Positions 1 through 12,781 of a stretch of 64,000 nt of DNA are shown one piece after another. A model generated the notes under the pieces. It did not search any database, was not told the origin of the DNA, and saw nothing but the letters and a program-made list of their open reading frames with translations. The stretch spans positions 682,001 through 746,000 of the forward strand of contig BLAL01000356.1 in assembly GCA_015698045.1 (NCBI GenBank), written 5' to 3'. A program made the translations under genes and the position numbers. Position 1 is the first letter of the stretch. Each line of letters opens with the position of its first letter. Source of the DNA: Rhizophagus clarus. Taxonomy: Eukaryota; Glomeromycota; Glomeromycetes; Glomerales; Glomeraceae.

Positions 1-381
1 CATATCGGGTATCCGATATGTGATACAAATTTTAATACGTTAGATTTCATATTATATAACGTATTAAGAAATTTTTTAGAGTTTACTTTCTTTATAGATT
101 TTTCTTTTTAGAAATTTTTAATTCGTTTAATGTAGTTAAAAAATTTTTATTGTCTTATTTGTTGAATGCATTATCAAGTTTATAAATTTTTTGTAAAGTG
201 TTTAAAAGTATAATTATTATTGTTAATATTTTTATTTTATTACGTATTTTATTACAATAAATTAATAAAAAAGTTACAGTCATTTATAATACAATTTTAA
301 GAAAAGTTTGCTCAAACTTTTCTTAATCGTGATCATGTTAGGATCAAGAGGAACAAGGGAAACTGCAACCTAAAATAAATA

Positions 382-930
382 AAAGAAACGTTAAAACTGT
401 TTCTTTAATATTCAAAAAATATCCCTCCTTCCCTCCTTACATTTCAAGTCCGGAGTCCAGCAATCTGAAAAAAATAAAGAAAGAAATGTTAGTAACGTTT
501 CTTTAACATTAAAAAAAATCACCACCCTTTCCAACTTACATTCCCAAGTCCGGTTTGTCCAAGAAGGCCGGCAACCTAAAAAAAATAAAGAAAGAAACAT
601 TAGTAACGTTTCTTTAATATTAAAAAAAAAATTCCCCGCCCTTTCTAACTTACATTCCCAAGTCTGGTTCGTCCAAGAAGGCCGGCAACCTAAAAAAAAT
701 AAAGAAAGAAACGTTAGTAACGTTTCTTTAATATTAAAAAAAAATCACCACCCTTTCCAACTTACATTTCCCAAGTCTGGTTCGTCCAAGAAGGCTGGCA
801 ACCTAAAAAAAATAAAGAAACGTTAGTAACGTTTCTTTAATATTAAAAAAAAATTCTCCCACCCCTTCTAACTTACATTCCAAGTCTGGGAGTCCAGCAA
901 CCTAAAAAAAAAATAAAAAAAAAATCATGG
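382..930. repeat. Tandem array of ~100-113 base units (array A)
   Basis: About five units begin near 382, 480, 592, 705 and 806. Each carries a small palindrome (GAAACGTTAGTAACGTTTC), an A-run, then a less AT-rich core ending in CCGGCAACCTAAAA. The core resembles, in the same orientation, the core of the array at 37.9-38.9 kb and, inverted, the array at 63.1-64 kb. No coding potential is seen; the short ORFs crossing it are in-phase by-products of the repeat. Confidence 0.85.
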
Positions 931-1576
931 TTTAGAAAACCGTAAAAATAGATTGATCATGATAATCAATGATCGTCAAATTAAATTAAAATGCCGAAAC
1001 TATTGCATGTAAACGCCAAAAGGTTTCGGCAGTTTAGCAAAAATGAGTTTGATCATGTATTTTGAAAATGTGAAAGATTATTTCAAGATTTTATATTGTA
1101 AATTGATAGATTAGTTCTCTCAATTTGATCTATGGAAAGATTTTAGTAACATTTTGGAAGAATCAGCGGTATTAGATCTGTCACGCCTAAATGTACCTTT
1201 TTTAAAAATTTATTGGAGACATTTCATCATTACAATATATTATATAATATATGACGACAGATTGTTTATTTAATTAATACTTTAATAAAAAAAAATGAAT
1301 GTTTAAATAAAAGCAATTTATTATAATAAGCTTTAATTACTTATAATTGAGGTCGAATTTTTTAATTTCAAATTATAAAATAGTAAAAATATTAAAATAA
1401 TAATTAGATGACTATATAAAATATATATATATTTAATAAAAAATAATAATAATAAAAGATAATAAAAAATAAAAAATAAAAATAATAAAAATATAAAAAT
1501 ATAAATAAAAAATAAAAATAAAAATAAAATATAAAAAATACAAAATAAAAAAAAAATAAAAATAAAAAAATATAAT
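931..1576. other. AT-rich intergenic DNA
   Basis: No gene is seen. Positions 1395-1575 are almost pure A/T low-complexity sequence (AAAAATAAAAAT type) just downstream of the Myb/SANT-like gene on the minus strand. Confidence 0.6.
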
Positions 1577-2185
1577 TTACGGATTCTGAGGCCACCGATG
1601 CGCAGTGTTTCTACGCCGCCTACGACTGTGGTGGTTCCCTAAGAAATATATATAAATTTAGAACTTAAATAACTTAAATATAAATTAAAAAAATTCTTAA
1701 TAATTACCAGGTCTGTCCCAAAACCTTGTGCGGAACTGCCTATAATATCTTTCTCCTTCCCGGGACTACCTTCCATTTCGCACACCATTCCTCCATTCAC
1801 AGAAATTCTAAAAATGTTAATACTATTAATTTTTTATTTTTTTTTATTTTTTTTTTTTATGATTTATTATTATTTTACTAACATTAAAATTTCTGACCAA
1901 GTTTCTCCACTTTCTTTCTACCTGTTGGCCAGTGAACCTCACGCGGAACTGTCTTCGAATTCTTTGAGCTAGGCTCTCCCAGAATTCGGAGCGGTCCCTT
2001 CCAGGTATGTCATGGTAGTAGTTGTTCCTTCTCCTTTACATTATTTATTTAATTTTTAGATCAGGAAACGTAAGAGAAAAAAAAACTAGAATATGATCAA
2101 AGTTATTTATTAGTTTTCATTTAATTTTTTACCTCCTATATCTTATTAAATATTCAGTTATTGCATCAGTCCAATTTGCGGGCAT
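1577..2185 (-). pseudogene. Small Myb/SANT-like (trihelix-type) protein with in-frame stop
   Basis: Four exons can be read on the minus strand: 2185-2133, 2033-1883, 1807-1708 and 1638-1577. All junctions are GT/AG and phases add up to 122 codons. Exon 1 gives MPANWTDAITEYLIRYRR. Exon 2 gives the rest of a three-helix Trp-containing fold (PGRDRSEFW, FTGQQVERKW). Exon 3 ends in RYYRQFRTRFWDRP, and the last exon is Arg-rich (HHSRRRRRN). A TAG at 1766-1768 lies in frame in exon 3, so the copy is probably broken, unless this is a sequencing error or exon 3 is skipped. The last two intron positions match those of the genes at 22.3 kb and 41-50 kb. The likely role, DNA binding, is inferred from the fold pattern only. 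Confidence 0.7.
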
Positions 2186-4086
2186 TTTAAGAAAAAGAAT
2201 ATATAATAATAAAAAATAATGGCAACAAATTTTAAGAAAAAGAATATATAATAAAAATAACGACAACAAATTTATTGTAAGAAAAAAAAAAAGATGAAAC
2301 TTCTTTTTATAAACAATTTTTTATCACCTTGTATTATTATATTAATTACCCTTCAAGAACATTTACGTAAATTGTTCTAATTTCTCAAATATGTCATGAT
2401 TGTTATGATCTGTCTTCTTTATATTAATTATACGGATCTACAATACAATCAATCACAATGAACAAGTTAAACTCGACCTAAAGTCAATTGTTATGATCGT
2501 GATTCCAAAATATCAAGATAAAGGTCTTCTTTTTAATTATATATCAAATCTAAAAAAGGTAAAATCTAATAATACAGATACGTAAATAAATAGTGTTTTT
2601 TATTTTGGTTTATAATAAGCTTTTGCCAATTATAGACTACAAATAAAACAATTACGGATCTACAATACATTACACAAAGATCTTGAGCGAACGAGTTAAA
2701 CTCGAGTTGAACTCGAGTTCAACTCGAGTTCAAAGCGAACAATTTAAATTCAAAATAAAATATCCAAGATTAACAAAAAAGTTGGTAACGTTATAATGAA
2801 ATCGGTAGTAAAACTTAATTTAATCATCTTTAATTAAGTATAAAAATTCTGATAAATTTAATAAAATCAGTGATTTTTTAATAATTTTATCAACTCAAGT
2901 TGAGCACGAATAGTGAATAATCAAGTTTGTGCTTCTTCGCTAATATTGACTTGTGCATTCGATAGGTGACTGATTTTGTGGCTGATGTGGCTGAATATAG
3001 TATTACCCAAATAACCAATAAAAATTGATAATTTTGTTGATCATGTGATTGCACGATCATGATTTAATTATTTATTTATCGTATTTTTTTTTTTTTTTTT
3101 TTTTAAAAACTTTTTCTCTCTCTCTCAAATTTTTACTTTATTGTTTTGTCTAAAAAATAAAGATAAAGGTATTTTTTTTGTTGAAATTTCTTTTCCCATT
3201 ATTATGTTATTTATAATATTACCCAAATAACCAATAAAAATTGATAATTTTGTTGATCATGTGATTGCACGATCACGATTTAATTATTTATTTATCGTTT
3301 TTTTTTTTCAAAACTTTTTTCTCTCTCTCTCAAATTTTTACTTTATTGTTTTTGTCTAAAAAATAAAGATAAAGGTATATTTTTTGTTGAAATTTCTTTT
3401 CCCATTATTATGTTATTCTTAACACTCTTATTAATATATTTTTCCAATGTATTTCTTCTCACTAACGTCCTAAACAATGTTCTACTATCGAGTTTTTTAC
3501 TTTATTGGTTTTTCTAAAAAATAAATACAAAGGTACATTTTTTGTTAAAATTTCTTTTTCCATCCTGTTAACACTCTTACTAATATTTTTTTCTAATGTG
3601 TTTCCTCCTACTAACGTTCCTACTAACAATGTTCTACTGTTAAACATTTTTTATTCCTTACTTTTACTAACACTTCTACTAACATTAACACTAACATTAA
3701 TACTTATACTTTATATTTTTTTTTATTGACGTTCCTTTTCTACTTTTACTAACTTTCATACTAACATTAATACTAACACTTTCTAATGTAAAAATTTTTT
3801 TATTAACGTTCCTTTTCTTTTGCTAACACTTCTACTAATATTCATACTAACACTTTTATTACTAACATTCAAATTAAATAGATATAATGAAATGAAAACA
3901 AGCAAACAAGTGAACATTAATTGTAAATTTGTGTAAAGAGTAGTGATTTTTTTTTATAATATTTTTTGTATAATATTTTTTTTTTATTATCGATTGAAAA
4001 TATAAATAAAACTTTCAGTAATTACAATTAAATGAATTAAATTACTTTTAAATTACAATTGTATTTAAATTATAAATCTACTACTA
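2186..4086. other. Gene-free AT-rich stretch with short repeats
   Basis: No gene is seen. It contains a cluster of alternating CTCGAG-centred motifs (about 2695-2735), the duplication at 3001-3415, and a tract of degenerate CTAACATTAATA-type units at about 3560-3870. Similar ACTAACAATACT tracts occur at 51.1-51.6 kb. Confidence 0.6.
3001..3415. repeat. Tandem duplication, period 216
   Basis: The block starting TATTACCCAAATAACC at 3001 recurs at 3217. Both copies continue through GATCATGTGATTGCACGATCA, a T-run, a CTCTCTCTC tract and AAAATAAAGATAAAGG. A third, partial, more diverged copy of the second half follows near 3490-3560. Confidence 0.8.
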
Positions 4087-4480
4087 TTAATGCCCCATAA
4101 ATGCTATACTTTTCGGCTATCCGATATGTGTGAAAATTATGAAATTATGCTTATATTTCAAATACAAATAGGATACATATCGGGTATATATAGGATACTT
4201 ATTAGCACTATCTGATAAGTGTATAATATCTGTCTGATATTTTTTTAAAATATATCGGGTACCCAATAAATCTATGATATGTAACCGATATTTAACTACC
4301 CAATATGTATGAGAAATGTACCCGATATGTACGTTATATGTCACCGATTTTCTGCATCCGACGGGTACATATCAGGTACCTGATATGTGTAGTATTATTA
4401 AATAGCATACACATATTTCACACATATCGGGTACATATCGGGTAGCCGATATGTACCTGATATGTACCCGATAGCATCGA
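4087..4480. repeat. Cluster of ATATCGGGTA / TACCCGATAT motifs
   Basis: Many copies of a palindromic motif (ATATCGGGTACCCGATAT and variants) occur here in both orientations. The same motif opens the window (1-25). The ORF at 4117-4344 on the minus strand is repeat-derived (many YI/VSY repeats) and is not called as a gene. Confidence 0.75.
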
Positions 4481-4794
4481 TTTTGACCAGTGATTGATGC
4501 TACAGATATGCAACATATATCATTGGAATCTTCTTGATAAGCTAAATCCAATTATGTAAGGATCATAAAAATCAGATTACTAAATACAGAGATTATTAAC
4601 TTTGAATTTTAATATTATTGTTTACTATAAAAATCACATAATTGATCATTTTGGCCATTTTGAAAGTTAAAATTAACCAATTTCAGTTTCATGTATAGTT
4701 TTAATGTCATATTAAAGGGGTAAAAAATAAATGCCAATATAAAAAAGAATTAGATTTTTTATCTTATAGATTTTACAATTATCAATCAATAATA

Positions 4795-5700
4795 AATTAC
4801 ATTGCCCTCCATATCTTTGACCAACTTAATAATCAAATTCTTTAAGTCATTTTTAAAAAATAATTGATAACATTCAAGCTTTAGCATTATTCTGGTAGGT
4901 TATTGGTAAATTGCCAATATTAATATTTTTAAAACATCATAGTTTTGCAAATTTATCAATTACTAAAGAATTTAGCTTATGTGATCCATTAATATTAGTA
5001 ATAAAAAGATGCTCTTTATTTTTTTTATATCCAGCAAGCCATTTTATTGCCAATATTCAATCCAGTTTTAATCTGCAAAATTATCATATTAATATAGTAT
5101 TAATTAACTATTAATTTAAGAATATTAAATAAGATTTTAAAATACCTACTGGTAAAAAATCCTGTTTCATCTATATTATAAATTCATTTTGAAAAATATT
5201 CAGCACACATATTTTGTAACAATGGTAAAGTTTCAACAATAGCATTTTCATTTGCAGAATCTCCTGATAAATATTATTATGATTCTTAAATTTTTGAAGC
5301 CAACTATTAGAAAATTATAAATAATAAATAAATGTTAACTAAAGTTAAAGTTAATAAATAATTTAAATTACAAATAATCTGTAATGTTCCTTCAGATATT
5401 TCCAATTCTTTGGCTAATAATTTAGCTTTTTTTAATTAGTAAAGCACTTAAAATTATCCTATGCTGATAAGTTAACATGAATTCTTTAAGAGCCAATTCA
5501 AGTTTCAGAATAGCAACAGTCTTATGTCATTTTACTTCTAGATTAATGACTTCTAAAGCTAGCCATTTATCTTTAGTTGCCAAAATTTGCAAAATTGTAA
5601 ATTTGTCAACTCTAATTTTCCATTTTTGCTCAATCCAATCTATATATTAAGAACATATTTTCTTGTTATCACAAGCATAAAGATAAAGTTGGTAAATTAA
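4795..5700 (-). pseudogene. Decayed pogo/Tigger-type transposase
   Basis: Reading the minus strand in shifting frames gives pieces in the order expected for a CENP-B/DDE_1 transposase. These are an HTH-like segment with DWIEQKWKI (near 5640), LELALKEFMLTYQHR, SWLQKFK followed by an acidic linker, YNIDETGF with the first catalytic Asp (near 5160-5175), NGSHKLNSLVIDKFA (near 4980-5010), and NINIGNLPITYQ. A last piece, LKEFDY, lies near 4820. Stops and frameshifts are scattered throughout, so no intact reading frame remains. Assignment rests on the order and wording of these motifs, from family knowledge. No flanking inverted repeats were identified. Confidence 0.6.
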
Positions 5701-6008
5701 AGTAATTTTTTGTTTTATCATATTTGCAAAAATATACATATATTACATATACTGTGCAATCTTATATAGTTTTAAAAGATTCAGAATTCATGTTACATAT
5801 CAGAAAATCTGATTATATATTAAAATTTATAGTTACATTTCAGAAATTTTATTACAATTTCAAAAATTATTCAGATTAGAAATCATGTGATAGTGCATTT
5901 AAAGAAAATTTTTTATACGAACATATTTAAAAAGTATTATTAGAATAAGAAAAATGTGCATTTAACATTAAGTTTCAATTTAGGACTAAGCAAAAAAATG
6001 CAATTATA

Positions 6009-6221
6009 GAGGGATCTAGATCAAAATATTGACAAATAAAATCCTGACAGGGTCAAAATTCTGACAACCCCTTAAACATCATAATTAGTATTAGTCACGT
6101 GAGTAGTAATATGTGACAAATAATATATATTTATCACATGATCTTATTGTAACGTTTAAGAGATTATCAGAATTTTGATCCTGTTGGAATTTTGTTTATC
6201 AATATTGTGACTGGATCCCAT
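6009..6221. mobile_element. MITE (213 bases) with ~70-base inverted repeats, TATA duplication
   Basis: The left arm (GAGGGATCTAGATCAAAATA...) and the reverse complement of the right arm (ATGGGATCCAGTCACAATA...) match over about 70 bases, down to a CTTAAAC near the centre of each arm. TATA flanks both sides (6005-6008 and 6222-6225). There is no coding capacity. The terminal GGGATC resembles the TGGGGTC ends of the MITEs at 37.3 and 56.1 kb. Confidence 0.75.
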
Positions 6222-6429
6222 TATAAAGGGTGTGTATTTTATGGAAAGTTAACTGTATTATTAATTAAAATATTTTTAATAAAAAATCATATTATATGGT
6301 GTTGAGAGGAAAGCATCCATTACTAGTGCCATGCTACTTTTCTGACAAGAAATATCAAAGAACATGTTAGATGATCACTCTAACATTTATAATATACTAT
6401 TATACTCCTCATTAGACAATCATGTTAAT

Positions 6430-6980
6430 GGCATTAATTTAATATATCAGAATAAAATTGTAATTTAACTAAAGACAGTACTTTCAAACATTAATTAAAA
6501 TGTGGTTTCTTCCATTAGTTAAATATAATAATTATTGATTTTATTTATTATTATTAAGCGAGAAAAAGCTGAGGGTTTTTTCTCGATTACAGGTTGTATT
6601 TATAATGTTTTCTATCCTAATTGATTAATAGATTATATTAATGTACTATTAATTCTATTCTACGTTTTATAATGTTTAACTATTTACTAATATTACTTTC
6701 CACTATCTATTATTAAAAGTTATTAATTGATTAATTAATTTCTATTATTCTATTCTACATTTCCATCCTATTGATGTAATGCCAAGACTTTCCATCTCTT
6801 TTCATCTAATGCTAAGACTTTCCATCTCTTCCATCTAATACTAAAACTTTCCAATTCCTTCTAATCTTTTCTGTTGACATAATACCAGGACTTTCTAGTT
6901 TTTTTTAATGATGTAATTGTATTACTATCTGGTTATATCATGTGTTTTGTATTACTATCATGTGACTGTATCATCTACTG
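6430..6980. repeat. Dispersed repeat, copy 1
   Basis: Landmarks in this order also occur at about 39810-40340: ATATTAGAATAAA-like sequence, TTAATTAAAATG then TTCCTTCC/TTCTTCCATTAG, a GGTTTTTTCT block, AGGTTGTATTTATA, then runs of TTTACTAATAT and a GGTTATATCATG end. The copies are clearly diverged, and no ORF or terminal repeat was recognised. Confidence 0.4.
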
Positions 6981-9900
6981 TATCTCTATCAAATTATTTC
7001 TATTAGTATATTTACCACACTATAATAGTGACTAATATCTATAAATGACAATAATCTGAAATTTGAAATCTTATTTATTTATTTTGCGTAACTTAATTTT
7101 TAAAGTATTTTTAAAGTATTTTACTAAAGTATAATAATTACTGTGTGAGCGGCAAAATTTTTTACTACATTTGTGAAATTTTTATGAATTTTTGTGAAAT
7201 TTTCATAAAATTCATAAAAATTCTATGAAAATTAGTCCAAAATTTTATACTTTTATTATTATTACTTATTAAAATTATTAAATTTTAACCTATAATATTA
7301 ATTAAAATTCTTATTAAATTTTTAAAATAAACTGATAGAAATGATCAGTACATGTTACTCTATTATTTTATTAGTTTAATTTCTTCTTTTTACTATTTAA
7401 TTTATAATTTATAAAGTTTGAAAGTCACATAATATTATTGTTATTTATAGATGATAGTCACCATACTATTTTATCTTTTATTTTTATCATATTAATTTAT
7501 ATCCCTTCATCTGTAATGCAGGCAAATTTGCCTACAAAGTTTTTAAATTTAAATTATTGCATAACAGATAAATTAAATATAATAAAATTTATTAGAATAT
7601 AGCATTATGATTTTTATCTATAATATAAACTAAATTGGCTGCAAAATTTGATATATTAAAATTTTTGTGTAATATGCAAATCATTTGAATATATAAAATA
7701 TCTCACAAAAAAATTTACCTGCAAAATTTTTAAGCAAAATTTCTAGGCATTCAATGATCATAGAAAAATAAAATATAACTCATTGAAATCGTTTCATCAG
7801 AATGAATCTAATGGCAGTAACTATATGTCTCTAAGTGGGATGTTCAGTTTTTTAAATACTTTACTATAAGAATGCTGATCTGTTGGTATTTTCTAAAATT
7901 GTAATTGATCTACAGTATCTAGAAATATGTGATTACTACCATTGGATTCTTCTCAATAAGACAAATCTGATAAGCTGTATTTTATCTTTCTGTGATTACT
8001 GAATGCAAAGTAAGTTATTAAAAATGTATTTTTTAATTTTTTTACTATATATCAAAATCAAGTATTTATTAGTGAAAACAAAAATTATAATAGTAAAAAT
8101 TGTATAAAATCAATTGTTTTACAAACTTTTCTAAAGATATAGATAGCTAAAACTCATTTAAAAAGAAGTTTACAAGTTTAAAAGTAAAAATTATAAGTTT
8201 GTGAATAATGGCACTACTTTGGCCTATAGCAAACTTCTATTTATAACTATTTAGTTAAAAAAAATATTGTGAAAGAAGTTTGAAACTAACACTATCTAAT
8301 AATATATAATTTGTTATGGTTTATATTACACATTAAATTTTTAGATGATAACTGATTTTAGCAGGTAAATATATCTGTGAAGGCTTACAAACAAAGGAAT
8401 AATGTATAATTTGACAATTTATATAATTTATAATATATATTTTTTTTTACTATTAAATTAAATATAGCTAAAGTTTTTTTTATTAGACAAATAAAATCCT
8501 AAGATTTACTTAAATTATCCTACTATCTAAATTATCTATTATTCTAGATATTTAAATTTAAAATTTTTAAAATAAATAATTCTATAAATAAATCAGATTT
8601 AAAAATATAATTTACATATTATTGTATAATAAATCAGATTTTAGCCTATATTAATAATTTATAATATTTAAATTTATAAATAAATAAAGATAATATTTTA
8701 TTAAATAAAAATAAAAAAGAATACTATTTTAATAAAGTATTATTTTTAAAAAAGGAGTTTGAATTCTAAATCTAATATTTTAGATTTAAAAAAAAATAAA
8801 AATTAGTTAATACTTATTAAAATAATAAAAAAAAAATAATTTTAAAACTTATTTTCATAACTTTTTTTTCTTTTAACCTGTCAGTCCAAATTTTCTACAA
8901 AAAAATAATTTTTATTTTTCTTATTTTTATCACATTTTTAGATACAAAACTTTATAATTATAACTTCTATACAAGAAATATCTATATACAACATTTATGA
9001 ATAGTTTATAAATATGTTTTTTAATATTTTCTTTTGGTATTTAACTTTATCATCTGTGATAAATCTGCATTTTTTATTAAATAAAACTGGAGTAGCTGAG
9101 TGGAAGAAAGTCTTTCAGTCCAGACACTTTTAACATACCAAAACTAATGCTTATATAATACAAAAAGCCAAGTAATACAAGTTCTCTAAAAAGCTAGTAA
9201 TGCTTTTTTTCTTTCATATTTTTTCAGCTCTCACTTTTATGTAGACTGCATAGCTCAACAGCCTAAACTCCTAAAAAATAGAGACATAAACAATGTGTTA
9301 TTCACCCTTAATTGGCTATCACATAAGAAATGAATTTAGATAATTTATCTCATAATTAGCACCAATCAAATCCTATAATACTACCAATATTCACCAAATT
9401 TTAGTCTAAAGATAAAGTAAAAAGAAGAATAAAAACAAGAAAGTTTACACAGTAGACCCTATTTTTGCAAGTATACAAAACAAATTACTTATCTAAGTTA
9501 CCTCTTCTTCACCTTTACTACTTTCCTCACCTGAAATCAAGATTAATCCCAAGAATACTACTTCTTTCACTTTCATACCAGAGTCCTCTGGTAAAAAAAA
9601 GAAACTGATGATGCAGAAAAATAATGTGATTTACATTATTACTGGATATCAGGCATCCTTTAAATGTACTTTATTTGTAATATTCTTTTATATGATATGC
9701 TTGCAAAATGAAACAATTACATCTTTTTAAATCACCTATCCATTTGAAGAAATATTATATCAATTAATGTCAAGCGTCAGCATAAATATATAACAGTTCA
9801 ATATAGACTTATTATTTCAGAATTTTTTAGGAAGTATGAATCACAATAAATGGTTCTCCTTGCATGTATTTTAATTCAATGATTTCTTACATCATAGTCG

Positions 9901-10854
9901 CTTAAAGAATAAAAAGAATGTGAATGATTTCAAGTAGTTATCTTTGATTCACTTGAATCTATGATAATAGCTTCTCTAGTGGAATTCTAATATAAAGCTT
10001 TTCTACATTAAGATGTTCAAAAAAATTAAATTCACAAATAATAAACAGAAAATTATTGGTTATTTCAAATCTTAGGATCACTTATATAAGTGCTTGAATA
10101 ATCCAATTCTCTAGTTTGATATAAACATTTTATGGTGCAAATAATACCTGTTGGCTACTATCAATAAAAAGAAGAAGAAGAACTCAATTTCTGACTTAAC
10201 TAAGTAATTCAAGAAGGAAAATATTTCCACTTGCAATTCTTTCTTTGACAAATTATAATTTACTTCTGCCTTCAAATCTAACAAGATCTAAATAAGAAAT
10301 TCACAGTTATAGAATTTAACTGCCTCTCAGCAAATAATTCCGCCTGTTACATTATCATGACACAAACTGACATAAAATAATCATAACAGTTCCAAGATCA
10401 CTAAATAATAGTTATAGGCAAAAATCATTAAAATGCAAGAAATTTTAAAATGCTTGGTTACAGGTGATTTATAAACTTAAAAAAATTTATGATTTGTTAC
10501 TTAGCTTTTCACTTACTAGTTATTAATACTATATTTTCTTTTTTTTATCTTTTTTCTTTATTCTTTAATATAATAGTATTGTTAATTTTATTGGTAAATG
10601 TTCAAACTGATCCTTAGATTAGGAACATGTATTCATTATACAGATATATTTTATAGATTTACTAAGCAAATAAAATAACATGCATTTTTAACATCATCAG
10701 TTAAATAAAAAAAAAATCAAAACTTATTTTCAAATCTAAGATCTATTTATCATTCAAATTATGCCATAGATTACTAAATCCAGCAGTTATACCTATTCTT
10801 GTTCTGCAGAATTGTAACCAGTAAAGACCAGGTTAGAATTATTAAATTTGTTTA
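6981..10854. other. AT-rich DNA without recognisable genes
   Basis: No gene is supported. Short internal repeats are visible at 7150-7240 (AAATTTTTATGAATTTTTGTG type). Around 9092-9125, TAGCTGAGTGG looks like a pol III A box, but no B box or cloverleaf follows. Around 9900-10150 the minus strand has a run of codons with few stops that might be a long-dead ORF, but I do not recognise it. Confidence 0.5.
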
Positions 10855-11640
10855 TTAAATGATCTTGTTTTCTCTTCTTTTTTTATCATTTGAGTGAATA
10901 TCTAAAGGCTGATTATTATCACTGCTCTTCAGAGTTTTCATGTTAATAAAAGAGTTGTTATTATTACTAAAAGTAATCACTTTACATCTAGAAGGTTGAG
11001 TCTCAGGTGATGAGTTGCTAGGAATTATAAAAAAATTATTGTTCATATTTTGCTGTTATTATTATTGGAGTTTTTTTAGCTTCTTCTTAGCAGTTTTTTT
11101 TTGAAACCTGGATAAAGGTGTAGCAGGTGGAGTCATTAGTTATGACCTATGCAGGATATTAGGTATCTTTATTGTTATGTCACTAATCAAATTATCAAAA
11201 TTCATAGAATCTGATTGGTGTTCTAATGATCATAAAATTTTTATATCAGAATTGGGCTGAGATTGTTATTATGATACAACTTGATATAACTCCAGTTCTA
11301 CTGCGTATTTATTATGTCCATGATATTCTGAAACTTTAATAAAGTAACATATTATAGTTGTAAGAAAAGTGGAAAAAAGCAGAGACCTCAGTGATAAATG
11401 TTCGTCAGCACTATTTGACATCTCTACTAAAACTGTGATATCTTTATTCTTTTTAAGAAAGGCTCTTATCAGGTCTTTGCTCATATCTAAAGTTCATTAT
11501 AATGCCTTGAATAATTTTTACAATATTTGCAAAAATATTTTATTTATAATGTTTAAAGAACTTTTCTGTATTTTCATATATAGTTTTTCAGATTATAGAA
11601 TCTATTTTTTCTATTAATAAAGCAGATTTTCTAATAAAAA
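10855..11640 (-). pseudogene. Decayed ORF of unknown function
   Basis: One minus-strand frame runs from about 11484 down to 10855, broken by several stops. It includes MSKDLIRAFLKKNKD, a Pro/Ser-Thr segment (MTPPATPLSRFQKKT), a Lys-rich stretch and an Asn-rich low-complexity segment. The single shared frame across two separate open stretches (11484-11269 and 11046-10855) suggests a former gene rather than chance. No domain is recognised. Confidence 0.3.
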
Positions 11641-11898
11641 AATGGTGTTTTTAACAAAATAAAAAATTTTTTCTTCTGTGAAAATTTGGTTCACAAATCT
11701 ACAAAAAAGAGTTCCTTCTGAAAAATATTAAGATTTTTAATTACAAATAATATCACATAATAATTTACTAATTTTAAATATAATCTTTTTTAAATTACTA
11801 ATGAATTACCATTAATTTTTTCTTATTAAACTGTGATATATATTTACCAATTAAATAAAATGATAATCTTTATTAATAATTATAAAGAAACTTTTATA

Positions 11899-12060
11899 AT
11901 ACAATCAACTTTTTTTATAGTTATCTTCGTTATAGTCATATTACTTATATAGTTACCTTAGTTAAATGTTCCAAATTTTTATTATATAAAATCTACTGTT
12001 TATAATTACATTCTATTTATAATTACTATTCCATTTATTCTAAAAAATCATATAATAAAA
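11899..12060. repeat. Solo left end of the 12.8-13.6 kb element family
   Basis: It starts ATACAATCAACTTTTTTTAT and continues ATAGTTATCTTCGTTATAGTCATATTAC (shown here only in parts). This parallels the left terminus of the element starting at 12782. No matching right end lies close by. Confidence 0.5.
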
Positions 12061-12781
12061 ATATTATTTATAATACATAATTATATAAACAAATTTTAAA
12101 ATATCATTATGATAAACATTTACTTTGAGATAAAGAATGCATGTAATGTATTCTTTTTCCAACAAAAAAAGTCTAATATATTTCTATTGAATTAAAAAAG
12201 ATTATCTAAAAATCATATTATTAATAATAATCCTAATAAAACTTAGAATAATATAGCTTTTTTTTAATATATAGTAAATTTTAAATATAGACTGAATAAT
12301 AATATTTAAAATATCAAAAAAGAAGATATACTGTATATTTAGCAATTGAAAATAATAATATTTATACTACTTTTAAATGTTTATACCAAATTAAAATTTT
12401 ATAAATTAATAAGGTATTGAGAATTTGGATTAATCAGGCTTTTAATAACTGTATGTTTATTTCAGATGTGATTTTGAAATAAAAAGCTATCTTTTTTGTA
12501 TATAATTTAGGTGCACCTAAAAATTTTTTAATTTTTTCAAATGGTTGGATTATATAATTTAAAAAAAAATGGTCTTTGATATTAATAAATTACATGAAAA
12601 ATCAGCAAGTATTTTATTGGAAATATTATTTCAAGAATAAGAAAAACTTTAGCAAATTTTATAACAATATAACTTAAATGATGTTTATAATGCAGATAAA
12701 CTAGTTTATTTTTTTATATGATTCCTAATAAAACTTTTATATATAAATCTGTTAATGAAACTAAAAAAATAAAAATTTTTT

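Noticed and set aside
382..930. CRISPR-like array
   Set aside because: Units vary along their whole length, there is no constant repeat/variable spacer pattern, and the sequence is eukaryotic.
1404..1595. 63-codon minus-strand ORF rich in Phe/Tyr
   Set aside because: It is translation of an AAAAATAA low-complexity tract and overlaps the last exon of the Myb/SANT-like gene in another frame.
4911..5114. 67-codon plus-strand ORF
   Set aside because: It is antisense to the decayed pogo/Tigger transposase, whose motifs read on the minus strand.
9085..9140. tRNA-like start with A box TAGCTGAGTGG
   Set aside because: No B box, acceptor stem or anticodon arm can be drawn; not called as a tRNA.
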